From Geosiphon pyriformis (lineage: Eukaryota; Glomeromycota; Glomeromycetes; Archaeosporales; Geosiphonaceae): a DNA stretch of 64,000 nt. The notes beneath the pieces were generated by a model. It worked only from the letters and a program-made list of their open reading frames with translations, ran no database searches and was not told the DNA's origin. The stretch is taken from NCBI GenBank assembly GCA_016748015.1, contig JAAOMT010000518.1, positions 174,688 to 238,687 on the forward strand. The letters are read 5' to 3'. Below are positions 9,835-23,200 of the stretch, piece by piece. The first letter of the stretch is position 1, and every line of letters starts with the position of its first letter. Made by a program: the position numbers and the translations under genes.

Positions 9835-11260
9835 CTGGTCATCTTTCTTTGTTTACAGATAGTTCTTTGAGTAGGCTGGGTACTCTTAGTATAAAAACTG
9901 GTACTGCTGTTTTTTTTGAGGACATTAATTTGGGTTTAAGTGTAGGGGTGTTTGGATTGGTTTTTTCTACTATGGCAGAATTGCAGGCCATTGCTATGAC
10001 TCTCAAGTGTGTTTCTCTTTCTCATTCGGTTGACTTGTTTTTAGACAGCCAGGCTGTTTTGCATGCATGCAAGTCAAAATTCATGTTAATTCATCCGGAT
10101 TTCAGGAATCGGTGTTGGATCAAGCATTGCCACATTGCTAATGTCATTCGATGCAAAAATTTGAATGTTAATTGGATTAAGATTAAAGATCACTCTGGTG
10201 TCTTGGGCAATGAGCATGCTAATGCTTTCGCTGGGGCTGCTGTATTCTCTGATATGCATCTTTTTCACATGATTAATAAACATTTTTTCAGGACTGGTGG
10301 TACTGCAGTGTTTGGTAATTCTAGGTATTTTATTCATGATGTTTTCCAATCTGTTTACCATGCATGTTGGGAGATTGGTTCTGGTTTCTGGGTCTTGGTA
10401 GATAGCCTGTATGCTGATGTTGATTGGTCTAAATCTTCTTTGGTGTGGTATCTAGACTTTTATTTGGCTGCTGGCTTCACTAGTGCTTGGACTGCTGGTT
10501 TTTAGACATATTTTATAAAAGCATTGCATCATCATCTTTCTGTTGCTGTATGTAAACATCTTTATAATAAAAGTTATTCTAGTGTAATATGTCTATTCTG
10601 TGACAATGTTGAGATCTCGGACCATGTGTTTTCTTGCTTATTTGATGCTGCTGGTCATGCTTGGTTGGTAAAAGTTCATGTGTCTACTTGGGAGGCATGC
10701 TTGGGTTTATTTCATTCTTCTTCGTGTGTTTCACAGTTGCTTTCTACTTGCATCTTCAATGTTAGTGTTGATACAGTTCTGTGTAAAGGCTTTGTTTTTA
10801 AGAAGTGGTATTATGAATCTGTTGCTGTTTTTAAAGACTCTAAGATAGTGGCTCGGAATATTGTGGTCTTTGTATATAAGTTTTGTTTTGCATTTCATGA
10901 TAATGTTTGGCTAATATGTATTAAGTACTGGGCTGTTATAGAGAAAGATGGCATGATTTCACATGATAATTCTGTTCTTGTTTCTATCTCTGGTCTTTTT
11001 TTGGTGTTTTCGGCCAGTGTAATTAAGTTGTTAGGTATTGCAGATGCATTTGGTGTTAGTTTTAGGTTTCATAAATCTTGTTTATTCTTTTTAGGTTTAG
11101 GTAACATGGTTTCAGTGCATATAAGTGTCTAATATTGTCCTGACTAGTTTGAGTGGCTGGTCACATATAGAAAATGCATGATTTACACCTAGTTTAGATT
11201 ACTTGTATAATGTATTATACTAGGTAGTATTTGGACTTCATATGTTAAATTGAAGAAAAA
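9835..11260 (+). pseudogene. LINE 3' part: RNase H and C-terminal region plus 3' UTR
   Basis: The plus strand resumes a LINE ORF2 in its RNase H domain: GHLSLFTDSSLS (first Asp), TMAELQAIAMTL (Glu), LFLDSQAVLHACK (second Asp), then HSGVLGNEHANAFA. The frame reaches TAG at 10503 and continues after it to 11130 (CLFCDNVEISDHVFSC, a Cys/His motif typical of the ORF2 end). It is collinear with the minus-strand LINE at 20.1-26.8 kb. The 3' UTR (11133-11245) contains the block also seen in the other copies and ends in an A/TAA-rich tail near 11260. The upstream part of this LINE should lie left of the window, split off by the LTR element. Confidence 0.85.
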
Positions 11261-12399
11261 AAAATAATAATTATTTAAAATATTTGAATTATAATCAATA
11301 TCTTATTAATTTAAAACTTTAAATTAAAACTTTAAATTAATATTAACAATTAAACAAACTAAATAATTAATATATTTTTTATTTAAAACAAAAATTAAAA
11401 AAAGTCAGTTTATGTTTTATTTAAATACAAAGATTATAATAAAAAACTTTTATTTATAAAAATCTGTATTTATCAAAAAATTATGCTTATTATTATTATA
11501 AAATCTGCCATAAAAAATAATTTAATCATCCAAAACAAAACAAAAAATAAAACAATAAATCATGTTTTATTTATATATAATTATTATTTAATAAAATATA
11601 ATTAAGTTAATATTTTAATAAAAAAAAATTTATAACTAAATTTGTTAATATACTTTATTTATTTTAAATAAAGTAAAAAAAACCTTATTTTAAACAATAT
11701 AAAACAGTATTTTAAACAAAGTGTATTATTAGCAATAATTTTTATTAATAAAAAAATCCAAAAAAATGTTTAATAAATAAAAATCTAAGAATAAATTTAA
11801 AAATAAATACAATATTTAATTATGGGTAGCATTTAGATCTTATTTGTTAAGCATAATAATAAAAAAATTTTAGTTATTACAAAGTAAAAAATAAATAAAT
11901 AATTGACTGTATTTTGTGCATAGTTTTTTTTTTGTAATAGACTTATAATATTTGGTTTTTAAGTATTCTTTATATTATAATATTAATGAATTTTCAACTT
12001 GTTTAAGCTTATTTTCTTTATTGGCATTATTAACTTAATTGTTTTTTAAGATTTGATCTTGATTTTGAAGTATAAATACTACTTTTTTATGTTGACCAAT
12101 AAATTGTCTTAACTATATTATTATCTTACTATGATTGTTATATTTAATAGTAAGCTAAACAACTTGTTATATGAATTCTTATATTTTACTATATTTTTGT
12201 TTTTTCTGTGTTACAAGACATGAAACATTAATAATGGTTTTAAGTATAATTAAAAAATTTAGAATTACTATTTAGTTGGAAGAATTTTTTGTAGTCTCTT
12301 AATTTGTAAAACAAAAAGCTTTAATAACTAAATTATTGTTTTTTTTTTCATTAGTATACTATTACAAAAGTATTATTTAAATGTGAAACTCTACAATTT
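11261..12399. other. AT desert, no gene
   Basis: Almost pure A/T with short homopolymers and no usable open frame. It is probably bleached transposon sequence like its neighbours, but I recognise nothing specific. The right part (about 12,000-12,400) may be the far C-terminal end of the MULE relic. Confidence 0.6.
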
Positions 12400-14100
12400 T
12401 TGAATATAACAATATTTAAAAATAATGATAACAAACAATATTACAAGATATACTAAACAAATATGAACAAAAATAAGAAACAAAATCAACAATTATAATA
12501 AAATATAAATACTTGTTGTTTTCTGGTCATAGATCTGTGATTTTCTACACTTTTTTGATGTTTTTTTATTGGCTTCAGCAATTATTAATTTCAATAAAAT
12601 TTGTTTCATATTATACAAATTCTTAATAAAATTATTTGTTATATTAGGATTGGAATTTTAAATTTCAAAATGTTGTTAGATAAATAACTTGAAAAAGTAC
12701 ATTAGGAAATAAATTTTTTTACCTCATTATAAGTATTGATATTTAATAATAATTAACTTACAATAAAGTATAAATATTGTGCTATTTCTAAATATTTCAT
12801 AAATAAGATATGAAACATAAGATATTAAGTTATTTGTTTGTTAACTTCAGAAAAGAGATTATGGTTAATTAACATAATTTTTATATAAAATGAAAGTATA
12901 CAATATTCAAAAAAACAATTTTATTCTTTATTTTTAAGTTTTGTATTTAATGCACCAGCAAAATTACACAAATTATTATTTGCTAAAAGCATATATTTAA
13001 TAATATTGTTAAAGTTTTTAATACAAAAAGTAGTTTAAGTTCCTATAATAAATATTTTTGATGTGAATGCACAAGTTTATACTTGTTAGCTGAAATAAAA
13101 AACTCTCATTAAATAATTTTTAGTATTAATATATGTTTTAGTAAGTTGTAATTATTGTTCATAGAAATTTTTTTTACATAAATTATTGTAACATAAAAAA
13201 AATTATAAACAAAGCTTTCATATTAATTGTAAAGCTTTGACTTAAGATTCCTTGATAAGTTTTTATTAATGTAAAAAATACAATAAATTTGGTAAATTGT
13301 TTTATATACTTAAGCAATTGCTGCAATTGCTGCAAGATTAACATTAGTAATAAACACTAATAGTTCTGTTATTGTTGCTTTTTTCATCTATTCTATAATT
13401 TATTTATACAATTTGACAGTTTTATCTGATATAAAAACTTGTACAATAAAGTGGAATCTTGTGTTATTGTCTATAATAAAGAAAAAAATAAGTGATATTT
13501 GATAGTAGTTGGTTTTTGTTGTATTGTTATTTAAAACAATATTATAGTACTTTAACTAAAGAACAATTTGTACAAAAGACATCTAAAATACATAGATAAG
13601 CCAATTTTTATCAATTTCAAACTTTATGATCCATTTAAGATTATTTAATTTGTAATTTATAAGAGTTGTTAATAAGTAAAATATATCATGTTTTTTATTA
13701 TTATGAACTTTAAATCTTTGTATTGTATTTGTAAAATTACAATTAAGAATATATGCTGTTGGAAATTTTATTTTTAATGATTTTTTTTGGATAGTAATTA
13801 ATAAATTTGTACATTTCATAAAAAATTAAATCTTTTAAAGAATATTATTTAAAATTTTTTAATACATTAAAATATATTTTTTACTGTTGGAATATAATAA
13901 ATAATTGTGTATATTGTTAAGAGTAATAAAAATTATTTTGTATAAGTTTTTAATATAATTTATATTAATATGCTAATTATATTCTTGATTTTTAAATTTG
14001 GTATTCTAATAATTTTGAACATTGATCTTTTTTTTGGTTTGTATTGGCTGTTAAATTCACACCCAAAAGTGCAATATTTAATCCTGCTATTTAAATGTTG
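12400..14100 (-). pseudogene. MULE-type transposase relic
   Basis: Minus-strand translation across stops gives consecutive signposts of a Mutator-like (MULE/FAR1-type) transposase: WIIKFEIDKN and MSFVQ before the core (13600-13550), NNTTKTNYYQISL matching the D-x-T-x-x-TNRY first catalytic block (13530), FFIIDNNTRF then ITELLVFITNVNLAAIAAIA where the family has TDADPA (13330), IYCIFYINKNLSRNLKSKL matching the CxxH-type segment (13250), and FNNIIKYMLLANNNLCNFAGAL (13030-12940). An Asn replaces the expected Asp in the second catalytic block. Most stops fall at Trp positions. The only long open part is 13819-13583 (78 residues). Terminal inverted repeats were not found. Identification rests on motif order, not on a search. 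Confidence 0.75.
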
Positions 14101-14866
14101 TTTTAATTTCTTTTGGATAACTCTAAATTCTTGTTATTTATTATAGGTTTTTATAATTATATTAATATTTTCTTATGTTTTAAAAGCATAATTGGTACAA
14201 AATTTTATAGCTAAATAAATATAACAAAATCTGATACTAAATATGACTGAAATTATAACCAATGATTTTAATTTTATTTATAAGCACTTGATTACTTAAT
14301 TAGTTACTAACATAATTTTGGAATTGATTAGCCAGCTTTACATTAAGAATAGATTGTAAATTAAAATAGAAATAACTTTAATCTTTTAGCACATGGTTTT
14401 TTATTAAACATATATACATATTTTTTTCTAAAAGCAAACTGCTTATTTTTTTTTGCTTTGTGTTTATACTAAAATATTAATCTTAATACAATATATAATA
14501 TATTATTAACCACAATATTAATTAATATATTTAAGTAAATGTTATTTAAAATAGTTTAAAAAGTCAGATTTTGCATAATCTGTTGTTTTTAACATTTTGG
14601 AATCTATAGCTTATATCTAATACACAAATTTTTATGCTTATATTTATAATATATAAATTTTTCTTATAATTTAAGCACTATTTGAAACAAAAAAAACTTT
14701 TTGTTGTGCAAGAATAAAAGCAGTTACACCAAAAATTTTGATGTGTTTTCATACTATAATATATAAATAATGTATGTCAAATTTAAAAACTATGTAATAT
14801 GATATATGTGATTTATTTTTAACTAATAAAAATGATTAATATTATATAATTTAAAACAGACTGAAA
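14101..14866. other. AT-rich spacer
   Basis: No coding frame or repeat recognised. Phrases such as AACTCTAAATTCTTG near 14120 could belong to the 5' part of the MULE relic. Confidence 0.5.
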
Positions 14867-14928
14867 CGTCGATCACTGCGTCATATATGGCACGTGTTAC
14901 ATTGCCATATATGGCGCAGTGGTCGACG
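14867..14928. repeat. 26-bp inverted repeat (hairpin) in the AT desert
   Basis: Left arm 14867-14892 and right arm 14903-14928 are reverse complements at 24 of 26 positions, around a 10-base loop. Both mismatches are transitions. The arms are much richer in G and C than the surrounding kilobases. CACGTG palindromes occur at 14891, 14941 and 14961. It could be the tip of a small inverted-repeat element or a protein-binding site; nothing in the sequence decides. Confidence 0.75.
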
Positions 14929-14967
14929 AAACAAATAAGTCACGTGTTATAATATTAAATCACGTGC

Positions 14968-15838
14968 TTTTCCGAAGTTATTACAAATTTTTTTTGTAAC
15001 AAGTTATTATAAATTCATTAATCCAAATGTTTAATAATCAACTCATCTAATTTTTTATAAGTTTATGTGTTTTATTAATAATTTTTATCAAAAAAAAATA
15101 GAAAATTTTGATTTTGTATTGACTATTGCCAACTAAATAATATTATAATTAAAAATACTTATCTTTTATTATAAATTAACACTATATTAAAAGTTTTTAG
15201 CAAATTTAAATACTTCTTAGTATTAGACTTAAAAACTAAATATTGAAAAATAACAATAAATTTTAAAAATTATTTAAAAACAGCTTTTATAATCTAAAAA
15301 AACTACAAATTTAATATAATGTTTTTTGAATTATATAATATATTAATAATTTATAAATATTATTTATGCTGAAATTTTATAGCAATTAGTAATTGTTTAT
15401 CTAATAATATTAATATGTATTTATTATTCTTTAAAGCTTATTTAATTTACTTGTAAAAAATTTTTTAATAATTATAAAAAACAAAATTAAAATTAAAAGT
15501 TAAAAAATATTATTTTAGCTAAATAATAATGAAAATAAAAAAATAATTAAAAACCAGTTAAAAAAATATTTTATTACTAAAAAACAGTAGCAATAATCTA
15601 GATTTTTAAATATTTTGATTTATATTTTAAATTTATATTATTACTAATAATATTAAACTTAAATAATTTTATAACAAAAATACTTAATTTAATATTAAAT
15701 AATTTTATTGAATTGAGTTTTTAATCAATTACAAATATATTGTATTTTACAAATTAAGAAGTTTTACATAAATATTAATATTTTTTTAAGAATAAAACAA
15801 AATTAATACTTAATAAAGAGAAAATGTTGTTAGTAGTT
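14968..15838. other. AT desert, no gene
   Basis: Dense A/T homopolymers, no open frame of note and no recognisable repeat. Confidence 0.6.
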
Positions 15839-16250
15839 GTCAGTTTTGTTCATAGCTTAATTAAAAGACATTGGAATGAGTTATGACTGCTCAGAGCAAA
15901 ATTCAAAGTAAATATAAAAGGATGTGGTTTTATTAATGATTGTAGTCTGGTTTCTGAAATTCCTGGTGTTGTATCATGCTCTCTTTCTGCTAGTGTTGTT
16001 CAACTGCTTGGCATTGTTGACTTCTTTGCTGTAAGTTTTGGTTTGCATATAACTTGTTTTTTCTTTTTGGATTTAAATAATAGTGTAAATGTTTATATAA
16101 GTGTGTAGTGTTGTCTTAATTAGCCTTAATGATTAGTCACATATAGTAAGTGTATAAGCCATGTTTAGTTAGATTCTCTTATATGTCTCTATATACTAGG
16201 TAGTAGTTAGACCACATTCATAAATAAATAATAATAATAATAATAAAAAA
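15839..16250 (+). pseudogene. 5'-truncated LINE 3' end
   Basis: From about 15919 the plus strand reads GCGFINDCSLVSEIPGVV and then VVQLLGIVDFFAVSFGLH, ending VNVYISV and TAG at 16106, which matches the last 60 residues of the LINE at 9835-11132. A 3' UTR block with CACATATAGTAAGTGTATAAGCC, also shared, leads to a (TAA)n tail at about 16205-16250. 5' truncation and a simple-repeat tail are typical of target-primed LINE insertion. Its base composition is much less AT-biased than its surroundings. Confidence 0.85.
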
Positions 16251-19200
16251 TTGAACCAAAACCTAATTAAAAACCTAATAATTACATTCATATAATAATA
16301 TAATAAGCATAAAAATAAATTATATATTACATTTATGTGACAATATGAAAAATAAATTACAATTATAATCTGACAATTTTTTTGATTAAAAAAAATATGT
16401 AAACAATAAAAAAAATTGTTTATTATGTAAAATTTTTGCTTTTTAACTTTTGTGTAATAAAAAACAATTTTTAAGATATTAAACTTTAATAAAAAAAAAA
16501 AGCCAAATAAGTAAAAAAAAGCATAACTAGTATATCAAATTCAAGTAAAAAAGCATAAATCAAGTATAAAAACATTTTAAATTAATAGAAAAAATTAAAA
16601 AAAAAAAATACATCTACTGTAAAAAAATTTTATCTTAATAATAATAATAAAATAATACTCATTTTTATTTTTATTAATATTTTTATTTATAATAAAAAAA
16701 TTATGTTTTGAGAAAAAACAATACAACAAATCTCTTAAAACATTTAAAAAAAAACTATTTAATCAAATTTAATAATAAAATTTTTAAAATATTGAATAAT
16801 TTTATTTAGAATAAAGAAATTTTAATTAATATTTTAATTTTTTTTATTTGATTTTTATTAATTTATTAATTATTTTCTAATTAACAAACTTATATATTTG
16901 TCTATTTTTATAAATATCTTGTTAGATAGATTGTTTGTTTTAATTAAATATTTATTAAGGTTAAAAATAATAATTTTTGCAAAATTTTTATATTATTAAT
17001 ACCATTAAAACTGAGATAATAAAAACTTTTTTTATAAAATAAAATAATATTTTATCAAGTTTTACAGATATAAATCTTTATATTATAATTAATATTTTAA
17101 TTTTTAATATTTTATTTATCAATTAGAATGCTCCAAACCATTTATTTTTTATATTTAATACATAAATTTTTTTAAATATACTGTTTTTTTTAGATATTAC
17201 TGCCTATTAAATTATTAGAGATTAATAACTAAAAAAACTATTATTAGATTTTTGTATACTGTATAAGCTTTATTTTAGTGAAAATTTAATTAAAGTTTTT
17301 AAATATTGTTAAGAATTAAGTATATTAATTAAAGTATGTATTATTAAGTTTTTTGTATATATTTACTTTCAAATTCTGATATAAATATTCTAATATTGAA
17401 ATAAATACTTATTTATATATTTGATAGTACTTCAAACAATCTTACTTTTATATAAACTCTTAAAAATATCTGTAAAATTAAAAATATTAAATTTGATAAA
17501 TATAATTAACATATTTGCTATATTGTTTATATATTTAATTTTATTGTTTAAAACATATTAATAATATTAAAAATAGATAAAACTAATATAAAAAATAACT
17601 TGTTAAAAAAATAAATCAAAAAAAATATTATAAGAATCAAAAAAATAATTCTAAGAATAAATTATTTTTTAAAAAACTAAATTTTTGAATATAGCTTTGT
17701 AAACTTATTATTAAAATTTATAGCTTACTTTAATATTATAAAAATTTTATATAATAATATAATATTGCAAAAATAAAAGTAAAAAAAGTTATTTTTAATA
17801 TTAAAACATGATAGAATTTCATATTTTTATGTTAAAATATACAATAAAACTTTAAATTTTTTTTATCTTTTAAGTTTTATAAGATAAATATTATGTTTTT
17901 AAAGATTATATAAATTTTTTTTAAAAATTCTATAAAGTTACAAAATTTGTTTTATCTAATTAATGCTTTTAAATTTATAGTTATTGGATAATATAATTGC
18001 TATAAATTGTAATTTATCTGATTTGTGAATTAAAAAAAGCAAGTAAGAATAAATTAAAAAAATACAAAGAGTTTTGCAAATTAATATAATAAAAATAATA
18101 ATATTTTTTATTAACAGTATTAATTTTGTAATTTTACATTAATTTTTTTTTTATATTATAAAACATATATTATTGGATTGTTATTTAATACTTGTTTTAT
18201 TAATTTTTGTTTATAATTAATTATTAAACAAACTTAAAAATTTTGAAAAAGAAGCAAGTATTAATATTAAAACAAAAATTTAAAAAGTAATTAACAAGTT
18301 AAAAACTTATTATATTAAAATAAATTCTTTTATTTATATAATTATAATAAATAAAATTTAATTATAAAGATATAATAATAATAGTAATAATAATAGTAGT
18401 AATTATAATCAATTTTATAAATATAGTTATAATTATTATTAATATAATTATAATAATAGTTGTAATTATAATTATAAAATCATAATTATTATTATATTAT
18501 AGTAATAATTTTGAGATAATTAATTTGATATTAATTTAAATTTTTTTTATTAATTTTTGATCTTCAACTTAAGTTTTTTTATTATAAAGAGCATAATTGA
18601 AAAAAACAGTTTTTTAAATATATTATTTTTAATACATACTAATTAACACCATATACTAAGAAATTAATAAAAAAAAGATAACTTAATTATATATATTTAT
18701 AAAAAATGGCAAAATAAAAGAGATAATAAATTTAAACTTTATCTTAAAATGTTTTATATTACAAAAAGCCAATAATTTCTAATAATAAAAAATAAGCTTA
18801 AGTATTTTTTATTTATTTATATAAAAAATTTAAATTCATTATTTTCAAAAAGTTTATAAATTAAAATATTTTTATTTTGCTGCTATAGCAAAAAATTATC
18901 TAATTATACTAAATATATTTTTTTTTATTTCTATTTTTATAACAAAACAATCTAATTTAGTTTATATAGTAATAAATATACTAATAAAATAAGCTTTTTT
19001 GGAAGATACAAATTTTAATTCAAAAAAAATGTAATTTAGAAGTCTAAATAATTTAGATATATATGTGCTTAAAAAATTAATAGTAAAGTAATATTATTAA
19101 TAATTAAAGTTATTATGTAATTTATTTTTATTTGTGTATCTAATTATTATAATTTCAGTTTTTAGTTTAATTCTAGTTTGATTCAGTTTTTTATCTTAAA

Positions 19201-19385
19201 AAACCAAATCAAAACTGAACCAAAAAAAATTAAGCCAAACTAAATTGTTTAAAACATTATTAATAATTAATTAATTTTAAAATATTAGTATAAAAATTTA
19301 ATTTTAAAGTAATAATAATAAAAAAGTTGGATTTAAAATAAGTTTTTATTAAATTAATTTGTAAAAAAAATAATTCTGAGCTAAG
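16251..19385. other. AT desert, 3.1 kb, unassigned
   Basis: Nearly all A/T. No open frame over 60 codons with protein-like composition. An imperfect inverted repeat lies around 19155-19240 (arms containing TTTGATTCAGTTTT and its complement). Given the LTR relic just to the right, part may be bleached interior of an old LTR element, but I could not align it by eye. Confidence 0.5.
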
Positions 19386-19800
19386 ATTTATTTTAAATAA
19401 GATATATTTTCTTAAAGAAAAAAGTTTTTTTTTATATAATTTGTTGTAGTATTATTTTATAATTTAGCACTTTTTTTTTAATGTTTTAGTCAATTAAAAA
19501 TTTATTTTGTCAAACTAAAAGTTATTTTTACAAATTATTAATTATTTAAGTAAACTATTGGGTATTTTATTGAATTTTTAAATCTTTTAACAAATTTTAA
19601 ATATTATATAATTCAAAATATTACATAATCTAATTATTACAATTTAGTTATATTTGTATTTTATACAAATCAGATTATTAATTATATAATAATTTAGATA
19701 ACTTAATAAGATAATAAATAATAAATTGAAATAATAATATATGTTAATTAATAATAGAAATTATAAAAATAACTTTATACTAACTGTTAATTAAAATTTT
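19386..19800 (-). repeat. bleached LTR relic related to the LTRs at 1-957 and 8852-9834
   Basis: The segment follows the distal half of the intact LTRs base for base over about 400 bp once C/T and G/A differences are ignored. For example the stretch around TTAATTATATAATAATTTAG and TATGTTAATTAATAATAG matches TTAATTAAATGATAATTTCAG and TATGCTAATTAATAATAG, and nearly every C and G of the LTR is T or A here. It is an older member of the same family, in the same orientation. Confidence 0.82.
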
Positions 19801-20102
19801 TATTGGTAATACTATTATTAAAATTGCTATTAATAATTTTTTTTAACTACATTTAAAATTATAAAATCTATTATAATAATTTCTAATTTTTTTACTTTTA
19901 TTATATTTTATAATGTTTTTTTCAACATATTCTAATAATATTAAAAATATTTTTGGTGTTATTAATGTTATTATTTTAATTAAGTTAAAATCTACTAATT
20001 TATAATAATATGTTGTTGTTTATTTTAAGAACTTTTTTTATAACTGTTGTTTTTAATAATTAATTTGTATTAGTTAAAAAAAATAATGTTAAAATTTTTT
20101 TT
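19801..20102. other. AT-rich spacer at the LINE 3' flank
   Basis: No gene seen. The start GGTAATACTATTATTAAAATTGC resembles a bleached version of the LINE RNase H start found just beyond the other LTR at 9829, which would repeat the same LTR/LINE junction. Weak. Confidence 0.35.
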
Positions 20103-20237
20103 CTTTTTTTTTTATTATCATTTAACAAGCGAGGTCCAAACACTACCTAGAACTATACATCAAAGAAATGATCTAAACTAGGTGTGAATCATGCACTGTC
20201 TACACGTGACCAGCCACTTGAGCCAGTCAGGACAACA

Positions 20238-23200
20238 CTACGCAATTATATTAATTGAAACCAGGTCACCAATACCTGAAAAAAAAGAGCAAGATTTGCG
20301 AAAGCCAAAATGGATGCCAAAAGCTTCAGCAACACCAAGCAGTTTAACCACACCATCTGAGAATCTCGAAGTTAAACCAGAAATTGAGACAAGAACTGAG
20401 CCATCCACCAAAATTAGGCCATTTTTTTCTATATAAGCATGATGCTTAACACGGACCAACCAAATGTCACTTTTGAAAGTGACACAAATAGAGCATACAA
20501 AATTAGCAATTTTAATGCCAGTAACTTTGGGAACATGGAAGACAGAAACAGCCTCCTGAAGCCATCCTTTGAAAACAAAACCTTTGCAAAGAGTTGAAAA
20601 CACTAGGAAATCTAAGGCACAGACTGACAGCAGCTATAAAATGCTTGAAGCAGGGAGAGAGAGACTAAAAAGCACCTTTCAAGAAGACATACAGGATTCC
20701 AAAACCTGATGACGAGCCGCATTATCAATAACACAAGAAAACACATGATCAGACACCTCCACCTCACCACAATACAGACACAAAACACTAGGGTAACATT
20801 TATCATAAACGTGTTTTCAAACAGCCATGGGAAGCTGATGGTGCAAGGCCTTCATAAAGTAAGTACGAATATCAGCAGTGCGTCTGCTGGTGAAACCAGT
20901 CGCCATATGCAAATCAGGGTGCCAAACTCTAGAAGAGGCAAGCCAATCAACATTCGAGCACAAATCGCCAGCTAGGAACCCAGAACTGGAACTGACCTTC
21001 CAGTGCATCCAACAGACAGAATGAAAAACATCACGAACAAAGTGTCTAGAATTGCCTGAAACAATACCACCACCTGCCAACAAAAACTGTTCAGCCACAC
21101 GAGGAGAGAGAAACCAATTAGAGAGAACTGCAGTGTCAGTGATGCTATTGGCACAATTATTTCTCAACACACCAAAGTGGCCCTTAACCTTGTGCCAGCT
21201 AACCTTTAAATTCTTTCTGTGTATAATATTCTTAATATGCTGGCACTTAACCCAACACCGATTGCGAAAGTCAGAACACACCAAGTCAACCTCCAACTTG
21301 CAAGCATCCAAAGCTGCCTGGCTATCCAAAAACAGGTGAACAGAATGATCCACAGGTACATATTCCAGAGCCAACGCTACAGTCTGCAACTCTGCCAAAG
21401 TAGATGACATCAGACTCTGAACACAGACACCCAAACCCAAGTTAATGTCCTCAAAAAAGGCAGCAGCCCTAAATTTTTTACCAACTCATCTGTATACACA
21501 GACAAACTATCAGTGCCAACCCAAGAAAGATGATTACATACAGACACAAAACCATCAGAACCACAAATGTCCGCAGGGCCAACACCACTCAAGGCCAATG
21601 GAGAGGGAGATGCACTACTGAGAAATGCGACAGAGTGCCCAAACCACTCAGGAACCGGGTCACAAGGATCCAGTTTCTTCCACCACTTAAAGATGTACCA
21701 GTCGAAGATATCCCCATGACAATTCCGAAGCTGATTCACAAAGGCAATGCCATAATGCTGGAGAGAAGGCAAGTATTTTAAAAACAGGGATTTGCCCAGA
21801 ACAGGAGACATAGGCACCTCATCACGGAACCGAAAAGAGCTGGTCAAGGAGCCACCTAAAGACAAATTGCATTTAAGAAGAACGCGTACCATATCCGACA
21901 AGAAATTATTAGAAATGCTGACACGAATATGAGCCAGTAAACTCAATAGATGAATGGAGTGCCAGCACAGAACTTGCAAGTCGTGAGACCTGTGACTAAA
22001 CAATCAACCCAGAACCCCGCAGGAGTTTGCAAAACTAATAAGTGAAGCAATCTTGCTTTCAGACTGACATTGTGAGAAGAACTTCAGACCATAAAAGAAA
22101 GGATGATGAATTGTGTCACTAGGAAAATTGAGAGGAAGACCAGATTTAAGTTTCAAATCTTTGCGAATCAGAGCATCCCACTTGTCACACACACTAACAG
22201 GGACAAAGCTGAACTGCATCCTGTAGCTGACTATAGGTTGGAGAACTGCCAATACCAGGTACAAGAACTGCTTATCTGAAACTGCTTTTTTTAGAACCAA
22301 ATTACTAAAAAAACAAACGTCTGAATGTGCTTTAGCCAAACTAGGCTTAGAAAGACCATTAGTTGAGAGAAAGATACCAAGATACTGATGAAATTCGCCT
22401 TTTTTGGTTATAAAAATGGGTGAACCACTAATAAAAAGAGACGGATTGCTGATTTTGGCATTAATAAGAATGGCCACAGTTTTGTTGTTATTGATTGAAA
22501 TGTCATTAATTCAAAAAAACTCATTAACAACATTGAGAATATGTTGAGTAATAGCCTGACTGCTGCCAACTCAAATCATGTCATCAACAAAGACCCCAGC
22601 AGTGAAGAAAGTAGAAAACCCAGCCTGAGATTTAGCATGACCACTCCTGGAGACAAAATGGGAATTGAGTCTATATCTGTACACACTCTTCTGACGCTTG
22701 ACTTCACACAAAAGAAGATCATAAAATATGCGCCAAAAAAGAGGGGAAAAAACTTCCCCTTGGTCCAACCCATCATGTACACTATAATCATCAGTTAAAC
22801 TGAAGTTCATTATAACCCGATTGGTCCGATTTCTATGAATATTGCTGAAAAAACGAATAAACTTGCCACACATTTTGATTCTGACCAAACACCTCTTGAG
22901 ATGCTCCCATCCAACAGAGTCATACACCTTCCGCATGTCCTGCAACACCAGTCAGAGCTCCCAATTTTTCTCTAAAGCATCCTCCACAACCAAACCAATA
23001 GCAAAAATAGGAGTCTGGTTAGTAGTACTCTTCAAAACCAAAAAATTATCCCCACAAAGAATATCATGAGTACTGCATACCAGCAATATCCTGTCAGAGA
23101 AAATCTTAGAGAGGATCTTACGAGCCGTCTCAATCAAGGCTATAGGTTGGGTATTTGTGAGGACACCTTCTCATTCGTATGGCTTAGGGATTATCGAAAT

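Noticed and set aside
18360..18500. Possible CRISPR-like or tandem array in TAATAAT-rich sequence
   Set aside because: Only low-complexity A/T triplets, no spacer-repeat regularity, and the setting is eukaryotic.
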